Assembly: GCF_905171775.1 (NCBI RefSeq)
Contig: NC_053491.1
Location: 228,522,247-228,586,246, forward strand
Reading direction: 5' to 3'
Source of the DNA: Rana temporaria
Taxonomy: Eukaryota; Chordata; Amphibia; Anura; Ranidae
Length of the DNA: 64,000 nucleotides
The position numbers and the translations under genes are program-made. This document shows positions 10,203 to 21,010 of the stretch, in pieces (the first letter of the stretch is position 1; the number at the start of each line of letters is the position of its first letter). The notes beneath the pieces are model-generated. The model saw nothing but the letters and a program-made list of their open reading frames with translations. It made no database searches and was not told the origin of the DNA.

Positions 10203-11650
10203 ACTATGTAATATATTGCAGCTTACCAATCCTTAGATATGTTGGCTGCATTAGTGTTTTTTTAATGCTTTTTCCCTCTGTTTTTACCTGGTGATCTGCC
10301 CACAAACACAACCCCGTATTACTCTTGATGAAAGAGCACAGGGGCACCATTGAATAGCAGCATTGTCAGTTTGGGGAAGGGTAGCATTAGATTTAGATAC
10401 ACTGACAAAATAAAGTTAAAATTCAGCTAACATTTTTAAGCAATTACAGCAACAGTTTATTTTCCTTTTTGGGATAAAGGTTTTACATAAATAAATAAAA
10501 CCCGATCATTGTAAACACCCCTGTTGGTGGTAAATGGTGTGTCTCAACCCTCTACATGCTACATCTGCAGAACACGTTGTTCTGTTAAAAAACAACAGAT
10601 CTACTGGCTGAATAAGAACAAGAACTATATCCTATGGGACACATGTGCAATATAGTTTTCATTTGCTTGGAGCCAGAACGATCTCCTTTCCCAGCCGGCA
10701 CTCACATTGATGCAGTGGTTTCCAGATCAGACTCTCTCACAGCCAGAGCAGCACACATCATTCTACCGGCTGGATAACCACATGAAAATAAATGAAAGAA
10801 AGGACTAAAAAAGAAAACGAATACAACGACCACATCTAAGAATGTGTAAGCTTCATTATAATAAATGTTTGTTTTTGGGTTTAATACCACTTTAACTTGT
10901 TCACAGAGTGAGATATGAAGTGGCAGATGGCAGCTTTTTCTTCACCTGGCCAATCTATTGCTAAAATCACACACTCTGGCCATTTATTATTTTCTGTTTA
11001 GGATAGCTCTTAATGCATGGTGTGTTTGCTGGAAAAGGGTTAGCCATTTTATTTTTAAATTAATTTCCTTACAATTGCAGTTTTAAGACAAAGGCCATAT
11101 GGTCTAGTTTTAAAATGTCTTTGTGGCAGAGGTTTAAAAGAAAATGATTTACAAAGAAAACCTATGCAATAACTGAACTACAACGTCTGCATTAAAAAAC
11201 AATTTCTGGGTCTCGTCAATGAACTCTGTCAACTCTGCTGTGGAAGTTGCTCACCAATATTTTACCAGAGCACAAGTGTCTGAAAGCATGGTGATCATAA
11301 TGCTGAATCTTCATCTCTGAGCAGGTCTCCCAAATCATTATTCTTCCATCTAGAACATTTAAAAAAAGGATTGTTCATAAAAGTATTTTTTTTTTAAAAT
11401 AGAGCTTGAAAGGCAAAACATTACATTAGGTAAAACATTACAAAAGAACATTACATAGTAATCAACCATGATCCACATGAGGAGGGAAGTCAACAGAAAC
11501 CCAAAGAGAGAACAGTGTTGGAGGAAGAAAATAATATTAGTACTGTAGAATGGTCTCCAGCCTCCTTCAGTCTAATGAGAACCTCCAGAGCCAGAGATAG
11601 CTGACATCCTTCTGTATGTGGTGGGTTGTGAGGCATAGTGGGTGCAAGGT
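10203..11650. other. Unassigned, partly repetitive sequence
   Basis: No coding sequence recognised. The opening stretch (CAGCTTACCAATCCTTAGATATG) reads like a common frog interspersed repeat, but no ends are visible. The rest is AT-rich with no element boundaries, RNA genes or conserved frames. Confidence 0.35.
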
Positions 11651-12058
11651 GGAAGTTATTGGGTGCCAGGCACTTCTTGAATGCAAAAGCGATGTTTATT
11701 TCTCTAACAAACCTTTATTGGGGAAAGAGGGTTAGGACCAGAACACCCTTGAGTAGTTGCAAGTTCAATTAGACTCTGAAACTTCAATAGGAGGACAGCC
11801 GTGCAGGGAAAGGCTTCCAGCAAGAAGCCACATCGGCATGTGTAGGAATGCTGTCTCCTATGGTAACAGTCTTTAACAGTTCCTAACACAAAGCGTAACA
11901 GTTCTTTCACCTTCACGACAAATTCTCCTTGTAGTTCTTCAGTCCACTGAGCTCCCGGTCTCTCACTAGACCCTCTAATTCACTGCCACTGAATCCCTTG
12001 AGCTCCTGCAATCTTCACGGTGGTATCTTCCTCAAGCGTCACTCCCACATCTCTGCTG
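11651..12058 (-). mobile_element. Possible LINE or retroelement flank upstream of the duplication
   Basis: Continuous in style with the duplicated block that follows (short GC-moderate phrases such as GGTCCCTGGCTTGG and GGTCTCTCACTAGACCCT). The 70-codon reverse frame at 11704-11916 has no family motif. I infer that it belongs to the same retroelement as 12059-13209. Confidence 0.3.
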
Positions 12059-13209
12059 GGTCCCTAGCTTGACACTCCCAATACTTTTCAAGCTTTACTC
12101 CGCTGGCCTGCTCGGTCCCTGGCTTGGCACACAAGGCTTCTCTGCAAGCGCCACCTCCACTGGCTGGGTCCCTGACTTGATCACCGCCTAAAGTTTCCCG
12201 ATTCTCCACTGTGCCCGTTCGGTGAGAATAATGCTGCTTCAGTTACTCAATGTGGTCCTTGGTAATAAGGTGATTGGTCCCTTAGTTGCGACAGCTTCTC
12301 CTCTAACTCTAACTCCGACCATGTCTGGTTCTCTGGCCGGCAGAACCGTTTGACTGCAAGCTGCAATCCCAAGCCTGCGCTGCTCTCTTGCTTCAGGATA
12401 GGCCCTCAGACAGCCTAGTATGCCCCTGACATAGTCCCAATCTCCGGCCTAGCAGCCCGGGGCAACACGACACACGTCCACCCAGTTTGTCGTGCAGGTG
12501 GCACAGAACATAGATCACTATTGGTTTTGACTGAAAGGTCATGGAGGTGGGCACTGGTGGGGGAAATATTATCAGCTCTGTTTTAGAGAGCTTGAGTTTA
12601 AGGAAGTGGTGCGACATCCATGCTGATATGTCCGTTAGTAAGTTAGTAATGTGAGAGGAGACTGAAGGAGTGAGGTGAGGAGTAGAGAAATACATTTGGG
12701 TGTCATCAACGTAGAGATGGTATTGGAAGCCATGGAAGGTTATCAAGTGACCAAGGGAAGAGGAAGATAGAGAAGGGGTCCAAGGTCAGAGCCTTGGGGG
12801 ACCTCCAGAAAAAGGGAGAGGAGGAGTGACAGACCAAGAGGGTGCATGGGAGCATAGATATGCATGGACTAAACAGAAAAGAGAGAGGCAACGGGCAAAA
12901 TGGTGGGACATATAAGCAATGAGACTGACCAGCATCATGAAATATGTAGAGAAAACACAAGGATCAGAAGAGTGGGGCACGTAAGCAAGGGAGGGTAAGG
13001 AGAGCAGCCCCAAATGTACAGAGCTACGGAACATAATGCCTACATAAAGTGGTTTGTGAAGACAGAGAAATTGTAAAGTTACATGATGGGTGCTGACACT
13101 GACAGTATAACTATGACAACATAGAAGACCATGTAAGCTATAGAAAAATCAACATTACAGGACAGTGAGCAAAGTTGTATTAGGTTTACAGAGACACTGG
13201 AAAGAGACA
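12059..13209. repeat. 1,151-bp tandem duplication, copy 1
   Basis: Every base compared by eye with 13210-14360 repeats at a spacing of exactly 1,151 bp. The only difference I noticed is 12613 G versus 13764 T. Both junctions carry ACTGGAAAGAGACAG followed by either the repeat start or unique sequence. The block contains a reverse-strand LINE reverse-transcriptase fragment. Identity this high implies a very recent duplication or an assembly duplication. Confidence 0.95.
12500..12760 (-). pseudogene. LINE reverse transcriptase fragment (CR1/L2 type), copy 1
   Basis: The reverse frame reads HGFQYHLYVDDTQMYFS, the catalytic (Y/F)xDD block of a reverse transcriptase. A stretch with DISAWMSHHFLKLKLSKTE follows, matching the order of motifs after the active site in vertebrate CR1/L2-like LINEs. 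The fingers/palm part upstream (12760-13034) is frameshifted: PPRL..FPWSLDNLP appears in another frame. It is therefore a decayed fragment without endonuclease. In copy 1 the SHHFLK stretch is open. Confidence 0.65.
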
Positions 13210-14360
13210 GGTCCCTAGCTTGACACTCCCAATACTTTTCAAGCTTTACTCCGCTGGCCTGCTCGGTCCCTGGCTTGGCACACAAGGCTTCTCTGCAAGC
13301 GCCACCTCCACTGGCTGGGTCCCTGACTTGATCACCGCCTAAAGTTTCCCGATTCTCCACTGTGCCCGTTCGGTGAGAATAATGCTGCTTCAGTTACTCA
13401 ATGTGGTCCTTGGTAATAAGGTGATTGGTCCCTTAGTTGCGACAGCTTCTCCTCTAACTCTAACTCCGACCATGTCTGGTTCTCTGGCCGGCAGAACCGT
13501 TTGACTGCAAGCTGCAATCCCAAGCCTGCGCTGCTCTCTTGCTTCAGGATAGGCCCTCAGACAGCCTAGTATGCCCCTGACATAGTCCCAATCTCCGGCC
13601 TAGCAGCCCGGGGCAACACGACACACGTCCACCCAGTTTGTCGTGCAGGTGGCACAGAACATAGATCACTATTGGTTTTGACTGAAAGGTCATGGAGGTG
13701 GGCACTGGTGGGGGAAATATTATCAGCTCTGTTTTAGAGAGCTTGAGTTTAAGGAAGTGGTGCTACATCCATGCTGATATGTCCGTTAGTAAGTTAGTAA
13801 TGTGAGAGGAGACTGAAGGAGTGAGGTGAGGAGTAGAGAAATACATTTGGGTGTCATCAACGTAGAGATGGTATTGGAAGCCATGGAAGGTTATCAAGTG
13901 ACCAAGGGAAGAGGAAGATAGAGAAGGGGTCCAAGGTCAGAGCCTTGGGGGACCTCCAGAAAAAGGGAGAGGAGGAGTGACAGACCAAGAGGGTGCATGG
14001 GAGCATAGATATGCATGGACTAAACAGAAAAGAGAGAGGCAACGGGCAAAATGGTGGGACATATAAGCAATGAGACTGACCAGCATCATGAAATATGTAG
14101 AGAAAACACAAGGATCAGAAGAGTGGGGCACGTAAGCAAGGGAGGGTAAGGAGAGCAGCCCCAAATGTACAGAGCTACGGAACATAATGCCTACATAAAG
14201 TGGTTTGTGAAGACAGAGAAATTGTAAAGTTACATGATGGGTGCTGACACTGACAGTATAACTATGACAACATAGAAGACCATGTAAGCTATAGAAAAAT
14301 CAACATTACAGGACAGTGAGCAAAGTTGTATTAGGTTTACAGAGACACTGGAAAGAGACA
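13210..14360. repeat. 1,151-bp tandem duplication, copy 2
   Basis: Second head-to-tail copy of 12059-13209. It ends at ..GAAAGAGACA (14360), after which unique sequence GAGCCCCAGATGG begins. Confidence 0.95.
13651..13911 (-). pseudogene. LINE reverse transcriptase fragment, copy 2 with extra stop
   Basis: Same reading as 12500-12760, shifted by 1,151 bp. The base at 13764 differs (T for G on the + strand), turning a serine codon TCG in the SHHFLK stretch into TAG. The open frame of copy 1 is therefore broken here. This is the one substitution I saw between the duplicates. Confidence 0.65.
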
Positions 14361-14519
14361 GAGCCCCAGATGGAGCTTGGATAATTTGTAGGAAAACATG
14401 GGAACTGTGCTGTGTAGAGAAAAGCCCGGAGTGACAAGACAGAAGAAAAATAACGGAGGGCTGGCATGACTGGGGTGGAATCTGGGCAGCAGAGGGTTAA
14501 GGAAACAGGAGAGCTCTCA
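14361..14519. other. Unassigned sequence after the duplication
   Basis: Short purine-rich unique stretch between the tandem duplication and the LTR-like region. Nothing recognisable. Confidence 0.3.
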
Positions 14520-15160
14520 GGGGAGTGGCTGCAAGTTCATTTCAGTGGAAGGGGTGGAGTGTCATAAATAGGGGGCGGGGACGGTGCCAAATCACACAGG
14601 CAGAGTGGAGAGCACTGGGAGGCAGGATTTTCCCACCCACCCTCCCTTGTTTTGTTGTTTGTTGTGCGTCTGTTTTCTTTTCTTTCAGGTCAAAGAGGAT
14701 GAGTTGTCATGACAGCGGAGGCGGTGTCCTTGGTCTTTGATGGTGACAGTTAACTGATGGAATGGAAATGGTTGGGGGGCTCATCGGTGGGATGGGCCCC
14801 TTATGGGGTTATTGCAGTGGAACGGTGTCTGCTGTAATACGGTTACGGTGCACTGCGGGTTAAAAAGGGGTGTCTCCGAGCTGGAGTCGGCTGGAGGCCT
14901 GGTATGGTAATGGTACCGCAGTGTGGTGGTGAAAAGGTTAATGGGGGTTACTGTCAAAGACCAATTGGGACTGGTGTTAAAATATTAATAAAAGTGTTTG
15001 GTAAAAAGTGTTATTGTTAAAGTTGGAATTGTTGGAAATTCCTATTATTAAATTTGGTTTAATATTTATTTTGGTTATAAAATAAAATGGCTGTTGTGGC
15101 CAATTTTACTCCAATTACTGTGTCGGTCTCGTTACTGGGTTAAGGTGGTAATGGGGGTGT
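14520..15160 (+). mobile_element. LTR-like or DIRS-like terminal region (tentative)
   Basis: A GC-rich promoter-like start with CATAAATAGGGGGCGGGG at 14564-14581 is followed about 400 bp later by several polyadenylation signals (AATAAAAGTG near 14990, AAATAAAATGG near 15080) and a TG/GG-rich tail. A TATA-like box followed by poly(A) signals over about 600 bp is typical of a retroelement terminal repeat. I could not find matching ends or a target duplication, so the call is tentative. Confidence 0.35.
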
Positions 15161-15972
15161 AAAATGGGGGTGTGGTATAAGGGGATGATGTAATGGGAGG
15201 GTCATAAAGGAATGTTGCACATTGAAACTACACTAGTCATGGAGTTTGACAATTGCAGAGTACAGCATAGTGGTGGATTATGCAGACAATAAAGGACAAC
15301 ATAAGTATGGAAAAGAGCTGACAATGTACTTTGGTACTAGTAATGACAGTGGGGAGAGAGTACATAATTTAGCAGATGGCGGATACTGAAGTATATTAAG
15401 TACTTGGGCGGAGATCTCCCTGGTGTGGTAGGTTTCGGATCTTAATAGGAAGATGAATATTGTGGTTTCAGTTGCATGCACCATAGTGCGGATTTCACTG
15501 ATGAGTAACATCTATTAGGTGTTGGTTGAATAAAGCAATAGACAAGATGTATGCAGTTCCAGTCTTAGTTTGAGACAGAGAGTGTGGCATTCAGCAGTGT
15601 ACAATTCAGCATGCAGTAGGGGAAAGAGTAGCTCAAGGTGCAGGATCTTGAGCCCAAATGGAAAAAAGTGGCTCCTGACAGCTGAGGAGACAGGCAATAG
15701 CAGAAGAAAATAGAACTGTAAACACATTTTCTGGCCTTCTTTTTATTAGGAAACTGTAAGCCAATTGATAGGCAAATGCTATGTTTAAGAAAATAAATAT
15801 TACATTTTATTTAAGAGGATTGTCTGATGACTGTCTCTACTCTATTAGAATACTATATTGAATAGACACTGACAGCAATTTACATAATATAACATACAAA
15901 ACAGGCATGGCATGAATAAATTGACACAGAGGCAAGGAGTTAGTCCACAACTGCATGCCCAAAGCAGGACAA
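15161..15972. other. Unassigned sequence
   Basis: No recognisable family, repeat boundary or RNA gene. The reverse frames at 15278-15511 and 15515-15727 are Leu/Ser-rich without a domain I recognise. Confidence 0.35.
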
Positions 15973-16052
15973 CTGCTAGGCAGGGCCGGATTAACAATGG
16001 GGCTGATGGAGCTGCAGCTCCAGGCCCCTTTCTCAAGATAGGCCCATTTGCC

Positions 16053-16096
16053 CAAAAAAAAAAAAAAAAAAAAATTTTTTTTTTTTTTTTTTTAAG
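16053..16096. repeat. Poly(A)/poly(T) perfect palindrome
   Basis: About 21 A followed directly by about 20 T and then AAGATTTTTT. A self-complementary homopolymer junction, and a difficult region for sequencing. Confidence 0.85.
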
Positions 16097-16369
16097 ATTT
16101 TTTTTTCTAAGATCGAATTTGGGGGGTTGTAGCTCGATGACCAGAGGTCACAGAAACCCCACATTTGGGGGTAGGCATGGGAATAGCTACCCCACAACTG
16201 GTTAAAATATGGGACGGCTATCATTTATGGTTCCGGAGATACGGGCCTGCTTGCACAGCCTGTCAGAAGCTACATTCAGAGCGGCCAATATAAATACAAG
16301 CTGACACACTACAGCAGACTGATAGGATCACAGTGCTTATAATAAATATTTGTATATTACTCATGGTAA

Positions 16370-17640
16370 TTAACCCCTTGCCACCCAGGCCAATTCTGAC
16401 ACTTCTCTACTACATGTAAAAATCATCATTTGTTTTTTTGCTAGAAAATTACTCTATGGTGGTGTTTGCACTTTTTATGTTGCACGGTATAGAGCTGCAC
16501 GATTCTGGCTAAAATGAGAATTGCAATTTTTTTGCTTAGAAGATAGATCACGATTCTCTCACGATTGCGTAACATCATCTTTCACATTAAAAAAAAAAAA
16601 AAAAAAATGGGCTAACTTCACTGTTTTGTTTTTATGGTTTTTATTATTCATTGAAGTGGGAAAATGCAGTGTGACATAACATATTGCAGCAATAGCCATT
16701 GTATTCCCTAGGGTCTCTGCTAAAATATATATAATGTTTGGCGGTTCCAAGTAATTTTCTAGCAAATAATATTGCTTTCTAACTTAAGAAACAAGTGTTG
16801 GACTTTAAGTGGTTAAATTTAGATACAATGTTAGTTAGTTACAATGTTTCATTTTGTTTACAAACTTCGCAGACTGCCCAGATTTGTTCTTTACACACAG
16901 AAGTGTATCCCTTTGATCTAAGAAGGAAGTGTCAGTTACAATTTTTTCCTGTTAAAAACTTGGCAGACTGCCCAGATATTTTCTTTTGACAGCTGAAAGT
17001 CTCTCCACTTGTTATATGAAAGAATCAGCAAACTCTGCTTTGAAGATCGTCAGGGGGGTTGAATCAAGATCACGATTTTTTTAACGATTAATTGTGCAGC
17101 TCTAGCACGGTATTTGCGCAGCAATTTTTCAAACATGTTTTTTTGGAAAAAAAATGTTTCATTCATTAAAAAAACAGTTAGTTAAGTTAGCACAATTTTT
17201 TTTGGTATCCTAAACGATGCTTTACATTTTTTTAGGTTACATGTTTAGAGTTACAGAGGAGGTCTAGTACTAGAATTATTGTTCTCGCTCTAACAATCGT
17301 GGCGTATGTAACCTGTGTGTATCTGGCTCTGATACTACCAGTGCCTACCCAGCCACTGACTAGTATCTCTCCCCAGCCTGTCCCCACACACCCTCTCACC
17401 TGCTGACCTGTGGATGGGGGAATCACTCCTGCAGTGTTATTGTGTTCTGCCAGTGCGTACAATGATCAGTGTTGCTAACTTTAGCTGGCAGCACTGATTG
17501 TTTTAAGAAAAAAAAAAACAGACTGGTTGTACTCAAGTTGATTAATAGATTGACTTGTGTAAAACCAGCTAGCCCATACATAGATTGACTATGGCTGGTC
17601 TCTGCATAATTGGCGTAATTTCAATCCATGTATGACCCGC
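16370..17640. mobile_element. piggyBac-like copy, right end unclear, interrupted by a hAT MITE
   Basis: Begins TTAACCCCTTGCCACCCAGGC. It runs parallel to 8511-9100 through TTCTGACACTTCTCT, TTTTTTGCTAGAAAATTA, TATTTGCGCAGC and GGTCTAG..AGAATTATTG..TCGCTCTAAC. The copy is older than the hAT MITE inserted at 16490. The right side past about 17320 no longer matches, and the TTAA at 17641 lacks the expected inverted end. Confidence 0.55.
16490..17104. mobile_element. hAT MITE with GCACGGTA target duplication
   Basis: Ends TAGAGCTGCACGATT and AATTGTGCAGCTCTA are inverted. The 8-bp target GCACGGTA occurs at 16482-16489 and 17105-17112. The 615-bp AT-rich body includes a direct repeat of AACTT(C/G)GCAGACTGCCCAGAT (16864 and 16959). 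No transposase. Confidence 0.85.
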
Positions 17641-17664
17641 TTAACCACTACTCAGTCCCTAAAT

Positions 17665-18460
17665 ATCCTTCCACTCCTGTACATAGTGCTCACTGTCATA
17701 CTCTCCACATTCCTCTCCTGTACATAGTGCCCACTGTCATACTCTCCACACTTCTCTCCTATACATAGTACCCACTGTCATACCCTACACACTACTCTCC
17801 TGTACATAGTGCCCACTGTCATACCCTCCACACTCCTCTCCTATACATAGCACCCACTGTCATACCCTTCACACTCCTCTCCTGTACATAGTGCCTGCTG
17901 TCATACACTTCTCTCTTGTACTTAGTGCCCACTGTCGCACCCTCCACACTCCTCTCCTGTACATACTGCTCACTGTCATACCCTCCACACTCCTCTCCTA
18001 TACATAGTGCCCACTGTCATACCCTCCACGCTCCTCTCCTATACATAGTGCCCACTGTCATACCCTCCACACTCCTCTCCTATACATAGTGTTCACTGTC
18101 ATACCCTCCACACTCCTCTCCTATACATAGAGCCCACTATCATACCGTCTACATTCCTCTCCTGTACATACTGCCCACTGTCATACCCTCCACACTCCTC
18201 TTCTGTACATACTGCCCCATCATACCCTCCACACTTCTCTCTGGTACGTACTACCCTCTGTCATACCCCCTCACTCTTCCTGTACATACTGCCCATTGTC
18301 ATACCCTTCACACTCCTCTCCTGTACATAGTGCTTTTTTCCGTACCCTTTGTACTCCTCTCCTGTACATAGTGCCCACTGTTAGACCCTCCACATTCCTC
18401 TCCCTCACCTGCACATACTTCCCACTTATATACCGTCCATACTCCTCCCCTATGTCGCTT
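17665..18460. repeat. 41-bp minisatellite, about 19 copies
   Basis: Tandem units of about 41 bp built on CTCCTCTCCTGTACATAGTG followed by CCCACTGTCATACCCTCCACA, with gradual divergence. C/T-rich on the + strand. It produces the repetitive reverse frame at 18271-18468, which is not a gene. Confidence 0.9.
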
Positions 18461-19039
18461 ACCCACAAAAACAGTTCTTTAAAATTATACTGAATATCCT
18501 CAATGTTACCAGCTCTAGAATGGACACACTTTTGTTAGTTCAACTAAAGGAAATCTCAGTTCTCATATTTGTTCTGCCCCATTATTAGTACTCATTTCAT
18601 TTTGTGATTACTACTATGATGTATAGAGGAACATCTGGGATCTCAGCTACTCTAAATATAGCACTTATATAAAAAAGTGGCCCTGAAAATATTTTTTAAA
18701 TGTTGGCAACTGTGCACTTAGGCCACCGTCCACCGGGTCAGTAGGGGGCCCCATGAGAGGCTCCTGGGATCCTGTGATAATAAAGCGGTAGTAAACTTTC
18801 CTGACATTACTACTTTTTAGAGGCCCTGGGGTAGGTTATGCCACAACATACAAGTATGCACAGCATATTAGCACATTAGTGTACACTTCAATTTTCAGAC
18901 TGAGCCCTCCAGTGCTGCGATGAATCAGGCGGGGGCCCGGGCGCTTCCATCTTCACCCGGTCTTCCTTCTGGGTTCTGTGCCTTTGGTCACTTGCCTTGG
19001 CTGGGCTGTGTTCATGTCATTCCCACGCATTTATTTATT

Positions 19040-19322
19040 ATTTATTACACCCCATTCACACCTCCGCGACAAAACGCCCGACGCCAGCCGCTCGTGCCGC
19101 TGGAGGGGAGAATTCCCATTGCTGTCTATGAGATGGTTCAGATCTCATAGACGCCGTACACCTGCGGCATGAAAAAAAGTCCCGGACCCTTTTTTTCAGG
19201 CGGCATTGGCGCTCGGCCATACAAAGCAATAGGAAGGATTTGTAAAAAAAAAGTTACACTATTCGCGGCAAAATACGCCGCGTACGCAGCGTTACTTGTC
19301 GCGGAGGTGTGAATGCAGCCTA
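19040..19322. mobile_element. GC-rich MITE with TCACACCTCCGCGAC ends
   Basis: Inverted ends ATTCACACCTCCGCGACAA and ..TTGTCGCGGAGGTGTGAAT, with a second nested pair of CGGC/GCCG words. It belongs to a loose set of short elements with GTTCACAC/GTGTGAAC ends (also 47737-47985 and 56400-56715). The 76-codon frame at 18920-19150 overlaps it and is not a gene. Confidence 0.6.
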
Positions 19323-19386
19323 AAAGGCCCCACCAAAATCCTCAGCACCAGGCCCATGATGTTCTTAATCTGGCCCTGCTGCTAGG

Positions 19387-19861
19387 TATAGCTCTGATCA
19401 ACAAGATGTAAATAATTAAATCCTAGTCCAGAAGGAGAAATTGTTGGACATTTCAGACATTATCTAGTGAGTATTATTGCAGAAGTAAAGTCCATCATTA
19501 GTCAGTCATTACTGGTATGATGTAAGTAGGAATCGAACCGGGTACCTTTAATCTAAACATATTATCAGTTCCATATGTCCATGTTGCTATTTTTAAAATC
19601 CCTTTCCACTCAAACGTTTTTTTTTTTCTTTTTCTGGCAGGCATTTGACACTTCTATGACCCTTTTACTGTAATTTTATATATGCAACTAGATTTTTCTT
19701 GTAGTATTTTTTATATAAAGCATCATGTGCCTCTGAATATTAATCTAATCTACACAGATGGACAGATCATAGGCTGCCAACTGGCTGGCATCCTATTGCA
19801 GGGAAAACAAGCAAAAGAGTTAACAAGTTGCATTTCAACTGGCATATAAACTTGCATACAC
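19387..19861. other. Unassigned AT-rich sequence between two transposons
   Basis: Lies between the hAT element and the Harbinger element. No frame or repeat end recognised. Confidence 0.4.
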
Positions 19862-20698
19862 TTATGCCGCGTACACGCGATAGGTTAAACCGATGAGAAT
19901 GGTCTGATGGACCGTTTTCATCGGTCAAAACCGATCGTGTGTGGGTGCCATCGGTTATTCAACCATCGGTTAAAAAAAGCAAACTTGCTTTAAATTTAAC
20001 CGATGGATTCCTAACCGATAGGTCAAAACCGATCGTTAGTAGGCATGAACCATCGGTTAAAAATCCATGCATGCTCAGACTAAATTAGGGGACGGGAGCA
20101 CTTGTTCTGGTAAAACTCACGTTCGTTTTGGAGATGACACATTCTACATTTTTTAAATTAGTGCCTCGTTTATTGCAGTGCATTATTTTCTTTGTTCTAT
20201 TGCTAGAATAAAGACGTTGTTTTGCTGATGGTATTTAGACAGAGTTCTCCCATACTGACTTATTTTATTTGTTGCTTGTGATCTCATGAATATTTCTTTT
20301 TTTGTTTAAAAAAGGCAGATCTCCAAAATAATTTTTTGTAATCCACATTTTTTTTTTTATTATTTCATGTTGTTGTTTTTTTCAAGTTATCACAACAATG
20401 TTTTTTTTATTTATTTTTTGGAGAAATTTCATTTTTTTTTGTTATCAAGTTATCCCAACAATGTTATTTTTTTTTTGTTGGAGAAATGTTATATTTGTTT
20501 TTTTTTTTGTTATCAAGTTATCACAACATCCCCCCCCCCCCCTCAACCTCAAGGAGGTTGTGTCCTTTGTTAATTACACATTGTATTTTGGAAATGTTTG
20601 ATGGCTATTCACCAGAAAAACACACTAGACAAGTATTTAACTTAAATTAAATCTCCATTTATTCTGGATAAAAAAAAAATCAACATGAAGGGCAACAA

Positions 20699-21010
20699 TT
20701 GACCAATCAGCCAAATATATGCAGACTTTGGACACCAAAGGCACATTACACCATGATAAACAACAAAATCAAAAACATCAGGATTCCCTCTAATTTGGGT
20801 CACAATGTGCTCCTCAAATCCCAGATATCAGAAGCAGCAGCAGATGTCATACATGACCCCAAGCTGTGGTACTACAAAAACTTCAGTTTTCTGGCAAATC
20901 ATCTTGAAGCCAGGGAATCACTTTCTGATCTTCCTTGCAGCCTTCCCTCCATGCTTCCCTGCAGCATTCCTTCCACGACTCCCTGCAGCGTTTCTTCCAC
21001 GGCTCCCTCC
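20699..21010 (+). pseudogene. Partial inverted copy of the MADF gene
   Basis: Reading forward gives a stretch with DPKLWYYKNFSFL..ARESL followed by a Pro/Ser/Thr-rich linker. This matches PKLWYYKHLTFL..ARESLL and the same type of linker read on the opposite strand at 21740-21870. Upstream DNA (AAATATATGCAGACTTTGGA) also matches the MADF exon (TATATGCAGACCTGGA). The copy is therefore an inverted, diverged duplicate of roughly the C-terminal half of the MADF exon, with a stop in the linker. It overlaps in antisense the apparent basic tail of the - strand gene. Confidence 0.65.

Larger units (their letters stand above)
15981..19378. mobile_element. hAT element (CAGGGCCGGATTAA ends), 8-bp duplication
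   Basis: CAGGGCCGGATTAA at the left and TTAATCTGGCCCTG at the right, with CTGCTAGG duplicated at 15973-15980 and 19379-19386. An 8-bp duplication and CAGGG ends are diagnostic of hAT transposons. The interior is mostly later material: a piggyBac-like copy, a hAT MITE, a minisatellite and a small GC-rich palindromic element (about 19040-19320). I see no hAT transposase motif. The sequence GGCCGGACTGGG near 61800 looks like a related end. Confidence 0.8.

Noticed and set aside
12786..13034. Reverse frames repeated at 13937-14185 as a possible tandem gene pair
   Set aside because: They are the same LINE-related sequence in the two tandem duplicates, not independent genes.
17665..18460. Possible CRISPR array from regular repeats
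   Set aside because: Units are contiguous without unique spacers and the sequence is vertebrate; it is a minisatellite.
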